Source: an uncultured Eubacteriales bacterium
GTDB lineage: Bacteria; Bacillota; Clostridia; Oscillospirales; Oscillospiraceae
Length of the DNA: 9,131 nt
Assembly (NCBI GenBank): GCA_900548615.1
Contig: URKW01000078.1
Coordinates: 1 to 9,131 of the forward strand
Reading direction: 5' to 3'
In this document: in pieces, positions 1 through 6,705 of the stretch
Layout: every line of letters begins with the position of its first letter
How positions within the stretch are numbered: position 1 is the first letter of the stretch
Program-made: the position numbers and the translations under genes
Notes under the pieces: model-generated
Told to the model about the DNA's origin: nothing
What the model saw: the letters and a program-made list of their open reading frames with translations, nothing else
Database searches by the model: none

Positions 1-27
1 TTGCCGCACAGGGCCCCGGTTCTGGGG

Positions 28-66
28 GGCTATGCCGCCGTAGCATCCATCTTGGTTTGCACCGCA
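28..66 (+). repeat. Repeat copy 1 (inverted match to 6421-6459)
   Basis: Read on the plus strand, this 39-base segment matches the minus strand of 6421-6459 at 35 of 39 positions by hand alignment. It includes the imperfect palindrome GGCTATGCCGCCGTAGC. The copy upstream of uvrA has a C where this one has T, which makes that palindrome perfect. The match is far beyond chance. A related second block at 218-234 matches 6362-6378 at 16 of 17 positions in the same relative orientation, so both ends of the module are present in both places, with different material between them. Confidence 0.75.
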
Positions 67-194
67 CCATCTTAAATTCTCTCCCCCAGTCTCGCTTGCG
101 CTCGCCAGCCCCCTCACAGGGGGGCCTTGGGTACCGTGCATCCATTCTAGCCGTAACGAACCAATGGGTCCTTGCCACCCCTACAGGTTGTTGA

Positions 195-238
195 CAAAAG
201 TAGGCCGCTCCGCAGAGCGAAACATCTTAATTCCTACT
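195..238 (-). terminator. Possible terminator downstream of comF
   Basis: On the minus strand, about 20 bases after the comF stop, an outer six-base stem (AGTAGG at 238-233 with CCTACT at 204-199) encloses an inner five-base stem (CGCTC, loop TGCG, GAGCG, 219-206), and the outer stem runs directly into TTTT. The arrangement resembles an intrinsic terminator. A 13-base AT-rich bulge on one side weakens the outer stem, so the call is tentative. The inner stem belongs to the repeat block shared with the uvrA upstream region. Confidence 0.3.
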
Positions 239-258
239 ATACCCCAAAAACTACCGTT

Positions 259-921
259 TTACTCCCGCACCATGGCCAATGTCAGGCACATCACGTCCGC
301 CGCGCCGGCCGCCTTCAAGACACGGGCGCACTCGCCCAGTGTGGCGCCGGTGGTGCAGATATCGTCCACCAGCAGCAAACGCTTTCCGGCGAACTGCTCC
401 GGCGATACCGCCTCGTAGGCGTCCAGCACGTTGGCCCGACGCTCCGCCGGATCGTCGATGCCGGACTGGGGCGGGTTGTCCCGCACCTTGCGCAGCGTCT
501 CCAGCGGCATCACGTGCCAGTCCACGCACATGCTGCCGGTCAGGAACCGGGCCTGATCGAACCCCCGCTTCCGCAACCGCTTTTTGCTGACCGGCACCCA
601 TGTCACCGCGTCAAATTCGCCGCTGTAGACCTCCGCCGCCGTTTCGGCCATCATCCGGCCGAAGCAGTCCATTGCCCCCAGCTTTCCCTTGAATTTGAAA
701 TCCAGAATAGCCTGACGCACAGCGCCCTCGTAGTACAGCGACGCGGCGCAGCGGCCAAAGTCCGCCCCGTACCGCACCCGCTCACACCGGGGCAACGTAT
801 CGCGGCAGGTATCGCACAGCAGCTGCTTGCCGGTAGTCTTTCCACAGAAAGGACATTTCCGGGGAAAGAAGAAATCCATCAAGCTGCTGTTGATCTTGTT
901 CAGGTCGTCATTCCATCCCAT
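259..921 (-). CDS. comF: ComF family protein (phosphoribosyltransferase-fold, competence-associated)
   Basis: This 220-residue protein has the standard ComFC/GntX layout and usual length. An N-terminal zinc-ribbon is formed by C23/C26 (CPFCGK) and C36/C39 (LLCDTC). A phosphoribosyltransferase-type domain follows, with the family motif VPVSKKRLRKRGFDQA at 109-124 and the PRPP-binding-type motif LLLVDDICTTGAT at 182-194, carrying the paired aspartates D186/D187. ComF proteins are needed for DNA uptake in naturally transformable bacteria, probably at the cytosolic side of the uptake machinery; their enzymatic activity is not settled. The start overlaps the end of recD2 by 14 bp and has an AGGAGG ribosome site at 931-936, nine bases upstream, inside recD2. 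It is the last gene of the uvrA operon. No comFA helicase partner is adjacent, so a role in transformation here is inference. Confidence 0.93.
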   Translation of the reverse strand: MGWNDDLNKINSSLMDFFFPRKCPFCGKTTGKQLLCDTCRDTLPRCERVRYGADFGRCAASLYYEGAVRQAILDFKFKGKLGAMDCFGRMMAETAAEVYSGEFDAVTWVPVSKKRLRKRGFDQARFLTGSMCVDWHVMPLETLRKVRDNPPQSGIDDPAERRANVLDAYEAVSPEQFAGKRLLLVDDICTTGATLGECARVLKAAGAADVMCLTLAMVRE

Positions 922-3127
922 GATTCGCTGCCTCCTCCCGCAGCCGTCTCCGCAGGCCGCTGTAGCGGCGCTGCTGCCTGTCGTTGGCCGCCATCTGGCC
1001 GGGCGCTACGTCGTCGCCCACCAGCACCAGCAGCTCACGTGCCCGTGTAATAGCGGTGTACAGCACGCCCCGCACCATCAGCGCCGGGGCCACCGCCGCC
1101 GAAACCAGCACCACACAGCGGTATTCGCTGCCCTGGGCCTTATGTACCGTCATGGCGTAGGCCATGTCCAGCTGGTTCAGCAAATCGGCGGTGTACACGC
1201 AGGTGCGGTCGTCAAATTGAATGGTGATCAGCTCGCCGGAGGGGTCGATCTCCTGAATGACCCCCACGTCGCCGTTGAAGATACCGGCGCCCATGGAGCC
1301 GTCGTCCTTCTCCCACACCACGTCGTAGTTGTTCCGGGTCTGCATCACCCGGTCGCCCTCCCGGAACACCATGTCGCCCCACAGCTTCTGCCGCTTTCCG
1401 GCGGCAGGCGGGTTCAGCGCCGCCTGTAAGGCGCGGTTCAGGTTGACCGTGCCGCACACGCCCTTGCGGGTGGGGGACAGCACCTGGATCTGCTCCGCCG
1501 GGATGCCCATGTTGTTGGGCAGCCGCTGCCGGCACAGCTCCACCACCGTCTGCACCAGCCGGTCAGGGGCACGGCGGCACAGGAAGAAAAAGTCGTTCTG
1601 GGTGTTTTTCAGCTCCGGCGGACGGCCGGTATTCACCGCGTGGGCGTTGCGGATGATGGCGCTTTTTTCCGCCTGACGGAAGATCTCTGTCAGGGACACG
1701 GAGGGAATCACGCCGCTGCGCAGCAGGTCGCCCAGCACATTGCCCGCCCCTACCGATGGCAGCTGATCCGGGTCGCCCACCATCACAAGGCGGCAGCCGG
1801 GCCGCATGGCCCGCAGCAGCGACGCCATCAGCTCCAAGTCCACCATGCTCATTTCGTCCACGATGACGGCGTCAGCCTCCAGCGGTTCCTTTTCATTTTT
1901 GCGGAAGGTCACCTCGCCGGTCAGTTCGTTCCAGCTCATGCCCAGCGCCCGGTGCACCGTCTGGGCGTCGCGGCCGCACAGCTGGCTCATCCGCTGGGCG
2001 GCGCGGCCTGTAGGAGCCAGCAGCAGCACGTCCAGCCCCATCCGCTCGAACAGCGTCACGATGCCCCGGACGGAGGTGGTCTTGCCGGTGCCGGGGCCGC
2101 CGGTCAGCAGCAGGATGCCCCGCTCCGCCGCCAGCGCCACGGCGCGGCGCTGCTCCGGCGCGTAGGCCACGCCCTGCTGCTTCTGGATATCGTCGATGAT
2201 CCTATCCACGTTTTTGCCGCAGTCCCAGTCGTCGCCGCAGGCAGCGGCCAGCCGTTTGGCCACGTAGACCTCCGCCTCGTACATCCGCCGCAGGTAGCAG
2301 CCCTGCACGTTGGCGATGGGGCGGCACACGATCGCGCCCCGCTCGCACAGGTCGTCCAGCGCCTTTTCCACCGCCTCGCCGTCCACGCCGATCAGTTCCA
2401 TGGTGGCCGCCAGCAGCTTGGGCCGGGGCAGGAACACGTGGCCGTTGGACAGGTTGTGGTTCAGCTCATACAGCACCGCCGCCTCCGTGCGGCAGGGCGA
2501 ATCGCCGTCAAAGCCCATGGCCAGCGCGATCTCGTCGGCGGCGGAGAAGTCCACGCCGCACCGCTCGTCGGTAAGGAGATAGGGGTTGTCCTTCAATTTT
2601 TCCAGCGTCTCGTTGCCATAGGCGCGCAGAAGTCCCATCGCCAGCGTTACCGGCAGGTCGTAGCGGCTCAAAAACTCCATCACCCGCCGCAGGCCCGTCA
2701 GGCTGCGGAAGGCGGCGGAGATCTCCATGGCCTTCTTGGAGGTGATGCCCTTCAGGGTGGTCAGCTTTTCCGGCTCCTCCTCGATGATCCGCAGGGTGTC
2801 CGCGCCGAACTTGTCCACCAATCGGGTGGCGGTGGCGGGGCCGACGCCCTTCAGCACGCCGGAGGCCAGATAGCAGATGATGCCCTCCTCGTCCTGAGGC
2901 ATGCGGCGCTCTACCAGCTCGGCGGTCATCTGCACGCCGTAGGTGGGGTGGTTGACCCACACGCCGGTGACGGTCATGCTTTCGCCGGCGGCGGCAAAGG
3001 GAATGCAGCCCACCACCGTCACCACCTCGCCCTGATCGGTCAGCAGGCTCAGCACCGTATAGCCGTTTTCCTCGTTCTGGAACACCACGTTTTCCACGGT
3101 GCCCTCAATGGTACTGCGTTCCCCCAT
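908..3127 (-). CDS. recD2: ATP-dependent 5'-3' DNA helicase RecD2 (RecD-like, SF1B)
   Basis: This 739-residue protein is full length for RecD2. The N-terminal OB-like region (about 1-75, with NEENGYTVL) is followed by a helix-hairpin-helix region (87-108, including GVGPATA), which separates RecD2 from RecBCD-type RecD. The helicase motifs are complete: Q-motif around Q326, Walker A GGPGTGKT at 343-350, motif Ia APTGRAAQRM at 371-380, Walker B/motif II VDEMSM at 423-428, motif III GDPDQLPSVG at 451-460, motif IV FRQ at 483-485, motif V MTVHKAQGSE at 659-668 and motif VI YTAITRAR at 690-697. RecD2 unwinds DNA 5' to 3' and, in Firmicutes, is linked to repair and replication-fork maintenance rather than to RecBC. 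The gene overlaps the preceding small gene by 23 bp and comF by 14 bp. The chosen start has a GGAG close upstream (3132-3135), and the N-terminus aligns with the usual family start. Confidence 0.96.
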   Translation of the reverse strand: MGERSTIEGTVENVVFQNEENGYTVLSLLTDQGEVVTVVGCIPFAAAGESMTVTGVWVNHPTYGVQMTAELVERRMPQDEEGIICYLASGVLKGVGPATATRLVDKFGADTLRIIEEEPEKLTTLKGITSKKAMEISAAFRSLTGLRRVMEFLSRYDLPVTLAMGLLRAYGNETLEKLKDNPYLLTDERCGVDFSAADEIALAMGFDGDSPCRTEAAVLYELNHNLSNGHVFLPRPKLLAATMELIGVDGEAVEKALDDLCERGAIVCRPIANVQGCYLRRMYEAEVYVAKRLAAACGDDWDCGKNVDRIIDDIQKQQGVAYAPEQRRAVALAAERGILLLTGGPGTGKTTSVRGIVTLFERMGLDVLLLAPTGRAAQRMSQLCGRDAQTVHRALGMSWNELTGEVTFRKNEKEPLEADAVIVDEMSMVDLELMASLLRAMRPGCRLVMVGDPDQLPSVGAGNVLGDLLRSGVIPSVSLTEIFRQAEKSAIIRNAHAVNTGRPPELKNTQNDFFFLCRRAPDRLVQTVVELCRQRLPNNMGIPAEQIQVLSPTRKGVCGTVNLNRALQAALNPPAAGKRQKLWGDMVFREGDRVMQTRNNYDVVWEKDDGSMGAGIFNGDVGVIQEIDPSGELITIQFDDRTCVYTADLLNQLDMAYAMTVHKAQGSEYRCVVLVSAAVAPALMVRGVLYTAITRARELLVLVGDDVAPGQMAANDRQQRRYSGLRRRLREEAANHGME
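931..936 (-). promoter_or_regulatory. Ribosome binding site for comF
   Basis: The minus strand reads AGGAGG, nine bases before the comF ATG at 921. It sits inside the 3' end of recD2 and supports this start, and therefore the 14 bp overlap, over a downstream methionine. Confidence 0.75.
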
Positions 3128-3413
3128 GGGTCTCCCCCCGTTTCTTCAGTGTAATGTTGGGATCGCGCCGCGCGGCCTGTTCCGCTTTGCGCCGTCCCTC
3201 GTCAGAAAGTCCCTCGTCCAGCAGGACGACGGTTAATCCCGCCAGCCGCCGCAAAAGCGGCTCAAGCTCCTCCGCGTCGCCGGATAAAGGCACCTGAACG
3301 GGTACATTAACGGCCCTTTTGGGGTACATAAACCAGTCGAAAAGCACCCATAAGACCGCTGCGATGCCGACGGCCTCCAGAAACGCGGCCACGCCGTCCC
3401 GAAAAAGCTCCAT
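3105..3413 (-). CDS. Small single-pass membrane protein of unknown function, between uvrA and recD2
   Basis: This 102-residue protein belongs to no family I recognise. Residues about 8-29 form one hydrophobic segment rich in A, V, L, I and W (AVGIAAVLWVLFDWFMYP), followed by a basic stretch (PKRAV), which suggests a single membrane helix with a cytosolic C-terminal part by the positive-inside rule. The remainder (about 35-102) is soluble and charged, with a hydrophobic stretch LAGLTVVLLDEG and a strongly basic end. It is likely real: its start has a GGAGGGAG ribosome site at 3418-3425, it lies in a 51 bp spaced slot after uvrA, its stop overlaps the recD2 start by 23 bp, and its codon use resembles its neighbours. 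A role in DNA repair is suggested only by position. Confidence 0.8.
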   Translation of the reverse strand: MELFRDGVAAFLEAVGIAAVLWVLFDWFMYPKRAVNVPVQVPLSGDAEELEPLLRRLAGLTVVLLDEGLSDEGRRKAEQAARRDPNITLKKRGETHGGTQYH

Positions 3414-3464
3414 GCCGCTCCCTCCCCCAAGCTATCCTATGCAGAGGAGGTGCGGAGGTGTGAC

Positions 3465-6293
3465 TTACCGCGCCAGCAGCTTTTTCAGATATTGGCCCGT
3501 GTAGGAGGCGGGTGTGTCCGCCACCTGCTCCGGCGTCCCGGTGGCCACCACCGTGCCGCCGCCGATACCGCCCTCCGGACCCAGGTCGATGAGATAGTCG
3601 GCGCATTTGATCACGTCCAGATTGTGCTCGATCACCAGTACGGTGTTGCCCGCCTCCACCAGCCGCTGCAAAACCGCCAGCAGCTTCTTCACGTCGTCGG
3701 CATGCAGGCCGGTGGTGGGCTCGTCCAGAATATAGATGGTGCGGCCGGTGGAGCGCTTGGAAAGCTCCGTGGCCAGCTTGACACGCTGGGCCTCGCCGCC
3801 GGACAGGGTGGTGGAGGACTGGCCCAGCTTCACGTAGCCCAGCCCCACGTCCTGTAGGGTTTGCAGCCGGGCGGCGATCTTAGGCAGGGCGGAGAAGAAG
3901 GGCAGCGCCTCGTCCACCGTCATTTCCAGCACGTCGGCAATGGACTTGCCCTTGTAGCGTACCTCCAGCGTCTCCCGGTTGTAGCGCTTGCCGTGGCACA
4001 CCTCGCAGGGGACGTACACGTCCGCCAGGAAGTGCATCTCGATCTTCAATACGCCGTCGCCGCAGCAGGCCTCGCACCGGCCGCCCTTGGTGTTGAAGGA
4101 GAACCGGCCGGGGCCGTAGCCCCTTGCCTTGGCGTCAGACAGCGAGGCGAACAGGTCGCGGATATCGTTGAACAGGTTGGTATACGTGGCGGGGTTGGAG
4201 CGGGGCGTGCGGCCGATGGGACTCTGGTCGATGTTGATGACCTTGTCCAGATGCTCCTCGCCCTCGATGGCGTCATGCCGGCCGGGGTGGGCCTTCATGC
4301 GGTTCAGGTCAGCGCCCAGCCGCTTGAAGATGATCTCGTTGACCAGCGAGCTTTTGCCGCTGCCGGACACGCCGGTGACGCAGGTCAGCGTGCCCAGCGG
4401 CACGGACACGTCGATGTTTTTCAGGTTATTTTCTTTCGCGCCCCGCACCGTCAGCCATTTGCCGTTGCCGGGGCGGCGGTGGGCGGGCACCTCAATACGC
4501 TTCTTGCCGCTGAGATACTGGCCCGTCAGGCTGTTGGGGTCGGCCATCACCTGCTGCGGCGTTCCGGCGGACACCACCTGTCCGCCCAGCGCGCCTGCGC
4601 CGGGGCCGATGTCGATGAGCCAGTCGGCGGCACGCATGGTGTCCTCGTCATGCTCCACCACGATGAGGGTGTTGCCCAGATCCCGGAGCCGCCGCAGGGT
4701 ATCCAGCAGCTTGTCGTTGTCCCGCTGGTGCAGGCCGATGGAGGGTTCGTCCAGAATATACAGCACGCCCATGAGACTGCTGCCGATCTGGGTAGCCAGA
4801 CGGATACGCTGGCTCTCGCCGCCGGACAGGGTACCGGAGGAGCGGCTGAGGGTCAGGTAGCTGAGTCCCACCGACTGCAAAAACCGCAGACGGGAGCCGA
4901 TCTCCTTCAGAATCTGGGCGGCGATCATCTGCTGATTGCCCGTCAGGGTCAGGCTGTCAAAAAACGCGATCTCGTCGTCCACCGGCATGGCGGTGGCGTC
5001 GTGGATGGACAGGCCGCCCACAGTGACGGCCAGCGCCTCCGGCCGCAGCCGCCTGCCCTGACAGGTAGGACAAGGGCAGGCGGTCATGAAGGATTCGATC
5101 TCCTTCTTGCTGGCGTCGGACTGGGTCTCCACATACCGGCGCTCCAGATTGTTGGCGATGCCCTCGAAGGCCTGATGCAGCGTTCCCTTGCCCCGGGGCT
5201 GGTCGTATTCCAGCGTCAGCTTTTCGCCCTTGGTGCCGTAGAGGATGATATCCTTCACCTCGCGGGACAGCTGGGCGTAGGGGGTGCGGAGGGAGAAATT
5301 GTAGCGTTTGCTGAGGGCGTCGAAGTACATGCGGGAGATGCCGTCGGAGCGGATGGAGTTCCAGCCGGTGGCCACCACCGCGCCGTCCAGAATGGACTTG
5401 CTCTCGTCAGGGATCACCAGCGTGGGGTCCACCTTCAGCTGCATGCCAAGGCCGGTGCAGGTGGGGCATGCGCCGAAAGGACTGTTGAAGGAGAACAGGC
5501 GGGGCGCCAGCTCCTCGATGGACACGCCGCAGTCCTCGCAGGCGTAGTTCTGGGAGAAGGACAGATCCTGCCCTTCCCGCAGCAGATTCACCGTCACAAG
5601 GCCGCCGGACAGGTTGGAGGCGGTCTCCACGCTGTCGGTCAGGCGGGTGGCGATGTCGGGGCGGACGATCAGGCGATCCACCACAATGTCGATCTGATGC
5701 TTGTTGTTCTTGACCAGCTTGATCTCTTCATCCAGCTCGTGCATTTCGCCGTCAATGCGGGCGCGGACATAGCCGGAGCGCCGGGCGTCCTCCAGCACCC
5801 TGGTGTGCTCGCCCTTGCGGCCACGGACCACCGGAGACATTACCTGAATACGGGTGCCCTCCGGCAGCGCCATGATCTGGTCGATGATCTGATCGATGGT
5901 CTGCTGGCGAATTTCCTTGCCGCACTTGGGGCAGTGGGGCACGCCGACCCGCGCCCACAGAAGCCGCAGGTAGTCATAGATCTCCGTCACCGTGCCCACA
6001 GTGGAGCGGGGGTTCTTGCTGGTGGTTTTCTGGTCGATGGAAATGGCGGGAGACAGGCCGTCGATATAGTCCACGTCGGGCTTGTCCATCTGGCCCAGAA
6101 ACATCCGGGCGTAGGAGGACAGGCTCTCCACATACCGGCGCTGGCCCTCGGCGTAAATGGTGTCGAAGGCCAGAGAGCTTTTGCCGCTGCCGGACAGGCC
6201 CGTCAGCACCACCAGCTTATCGCGGGGGATGGTCACGTCGATGTTCTTCAGGTTATTCTCCCGCGCGCCTTTGATGAAAATTTCCTTTTGCAT
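3465..6293 (-). CDS. uvrA: UvrABC excinuclease subunit A
   Basis: This 942-residue protein is full length for UvrA, the DNA-damage sensor of nucleotide excision repair, which acts as a dimer and loads UvrB at bulky lesions. Both ABC ATPase modules are intact. Module one has Walker A GLSGSGKS at 32-39, signature LSGGESQRI at 489-497 and Walker B YILDEPSIGLH at 512-522. Module two has Walker A GVSGSGKS at 641-648, signature LSGGEAQRV at 830-838 and Walker B YILDEPTTGLH at 854-864. Zinc-binding cysteine pairs are seen at C252/C255 with C276/C279, and at C740/C743 with C763/C766, the second being the DNA-contacting zinc finger. An extra CPKC pair lies at 121-124. The start has a GAGGA site at 6299-6303, five bases upstream, and a good promoter further up. 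uvrB is not in the window. It heads the operon with the small membrane gene, recD2 and comF. Confidence 0.98.
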   Translation of the reverse strand: MQKEIFIKGARENNLKNIDVTIPRDKLVVLTGLSGSGKSSLAFDTIYAEGQRRYVESLSSYARMFLGQMDKPDVDYIDGLSPAISIDQKTTSKNPRSTVGTVTEIYDYLRLLWARVGVPHCPKCGKEIRQQTIDQIIDQIMALPEGTRIQVMSPVVRGRKGEHTRVLEDARRSGYVRARIDGEMHELDEEIKLVKNNKHQIDIVVDRLIVRPDIATRLTDSVETASNLSGGLVTVNLLREGQDLSFSQNYACEDCGVSIEELAPRLFSFNSPFGACPTCTGLGMQLKVDPTLVIPDESKSILDGAVVATGWNSIRSDGISRMYFDALSKRYNFSLRTPYAQLSREVKDIILYGTKGEKLTLEYDQPRGKGTLHQAFEGIANNLERRYVETQSDASKKEIESFMTACPCPTCQGRRLRPEALAVTVGGLSIHDATAMPVDDEIAFFDSLTLTGNQQMIAAQILKEIGSRLRFLQSVGLSYLTLSRSSGTLSGGESQRIRLATQIGSSLMGVLYILDEPSIGLHQRDNDKLLDTLRRLRDLGNTLIVVEHDEDTMRAADWLIDIGPGAGALGGQVVSAGTPQQVMADPNSLTGQYLSGKKRIEVPAHRRPGNGKWLTVRGAKENNLKNIDVSVPLGTLTCVTGVSGSGKSSLVNEIIFKRLGADLNRMKAHPGRHDAIEGEEHLDKVINIDQSPIGRTPRSNPATYTNLFNDIRDLFASLSDAKARGYGPGRFSFNTKGGRCEACCGDGVLKIEMHFLADVYVPCEVCHGKRYNRETLEVRYKGKSIADVLEMTVDEALPFFSALPKIAARLQTLQDVGLGYVKLGQSSTTLSGGEAQRVKLATELSKRSTGRTIYILDEPTTGLHADDVKKLLAVLQRLVEAGNTVLVIEHNLDVIKCADYLIDLGPEGGIGGGTVVATGTPEQVADTPASYTGQYLKKLLAR

Positions 6294-6329
6294 GGTATTC
6301 CTCGATCCTGCATCAATTTGTTGCAGATA

Positions 6330-6358
6330 AGTGTAGTAAAATCAATTTTTAATGTCAA
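6330..6358 (-). promoter_or_regulatory. Sigma-A-type promoter for the uvrA operon
   Basis: On the minus strand there is a perfect -35 box TTGACA (6358-6353), a 17-base spacer and a -10 box TACACT (6335-6330), which matches the consensus at four of six positions. Transcription would begin near 6323, leaving a leader of about 30 bases before the uvrA ATG at 6293. The surrounding DNA is much more AT-rich than the genes. I see no typical Gram-positive LexA box (CGAAC-N4-GTTCG) overlapping it, so damage induction is not supported by sequence. An eight-base direct repeat ATCAATTT occurs at 6312-6319 and 6341-6348, of unknown meaning. Confidence 0.72.
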
Positions 6359-6361
6359 TGG

Positions 6362-6555
6362 GGAATTAAAATGTTTCGTTCTGTGAAGTGAGAACGGCCT
6401 CCGGCGGCCCACTTTCGCCATGCGTTGCAAACCCAGATGAATGCTACGGCGGCGTAGCCGCCGAGATCGGCGTTAAAAACATGCCACCGGCATGTTTTCT
6501 TAACACGCCGACTAGAAAAGTGGGCAAAAGAGCCAGCAGGAACCAAGGTTCCTGC
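6362..6555 (-). repeat. Repeat copy 2: palindrome-rich module upstream of uvrA
   Basis: This module carries the two blocks shared with the left end of the window (6362-6378 and 6421-6459). It has several inverted repeats: CGTTCT/AGAACG at 6377-6382 and 6391-6396; GCCCACTTT/AAAGTGGGC at 6407-6415 and 6517-6525, enclosing everything between; GCTACG/CGTAGC at 6443-6448 and 6453-6458; AAAACATGCC/GGCATGTTTT at 6476-6485 and 6489-6498; and GCAGGAACC/GGTTCCTGC at 6536-6544 and 6547-6555. No transposase is present. It resembles a non-autonomous, structured dispersed repeat. Its left end lies three bases from the uvrA -35 box. Confidence 0.7.
6473..6501 (-). terminator. Terminator-like hairpin, possibly bidirectional
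   Basis: A perfect ten-base stem (AAAACATGCC with GGCATGTTTT, three-base loop) is followed on the minus strand by a run of five T and on the plus strand by TTTTCTT. Such a stem-loop plus U-tract is the form of an intrinsic terminator. It lies between the ybaK-type gene and the uvrA promoter and could stop read-through into the repair operon. It is part of the repeat module, and an outer stem CGGCG/CGCCG (6468-6472 and 6506-6510) extends it. The core stem has only five G-C pairs, so its strength is uncertain. Confidence 0.45.
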
Positions 6556-6705
6556 ACCTCCTTGCGCGCTATGCATTGTACAAATCGAAACTGCCTGCCG
6601 CACGTTCACAGAAAATTTCCTGTTTCGTTTCGTCATCGAATCGTCTCTGCTCCTGCACCGCTGCCGCTGATGCTCTCAACGGTAGATCACAGCGCGTTGT
6701 ATGGC

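Larger units (their letters stand above)
1..258. repeat. Non-coding repeat-rich region downstream of comF
   Basis: No credible gene lies here; short reading frames across it have no ribosome site and run through palindromes. It contains a segment at 28-66 that matches the region upstream of uvrA in inverted orientation, a C-run/G-run inverted repeat around 108-124 (GCCCCC, five-base loop, GGGGGG), a CCCCTACA end at 178-185 resembling the ends of the hairpin units near 6811, and a second segment at 218-234 that again matches the uvrA upstream region. This patchwork looks like a mosaic of dispersed intergenic repeats. The boundaries of individual elements cannot be fixed from one window. Confidence 0.7.

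Noticed and set aside
191..241. TTGACA at 191-196 as a plus-strand promoter with TACTAT downstream
   Set aside because: The spacing to TACTAT at 235-240 is about 38 bases, far beyond the 16-18 needed, and no plus-strand gene follows.
1640..3154. A 504-codon open frame on the plus strand opposite recD2
   Set aside because: It is antisense to an intact RecD2 with all helicase motifs, and its translation is low-complexity and recognisable as a GC-rich shadow.
3861..6386. An 841-codon open frame on the plus strand opposite uvrA
   Set aside because: It lies entirely antisense to a complete UvrA, has a low-complexity H/Q/G/A/V-rich translation and no family motifs. It is the usual shadow frame of a GC-rich gene.
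6377..6396. CGTTCT/AGAACG inverted repeat as a LexA (SOS) box for uvrA
   Set aside because: The Gram-positive LexA site is CGAAC-N4-GTTCG, the opposite arm order with a four-base spacer. Here the arms are reversed, the spacer is eight bases, and the site lies upstream of the -35 box.
6355..6636. A 93-codon minus-strand frame overlapping the uvrA promoter
   Set aside because: It runs through several palindromes, and parts of its translation (such as YAAVA and RNILIP) reappear in the other repeat copy at the left end. It is translated repeat, and it would also overlap the uvrA promoter.
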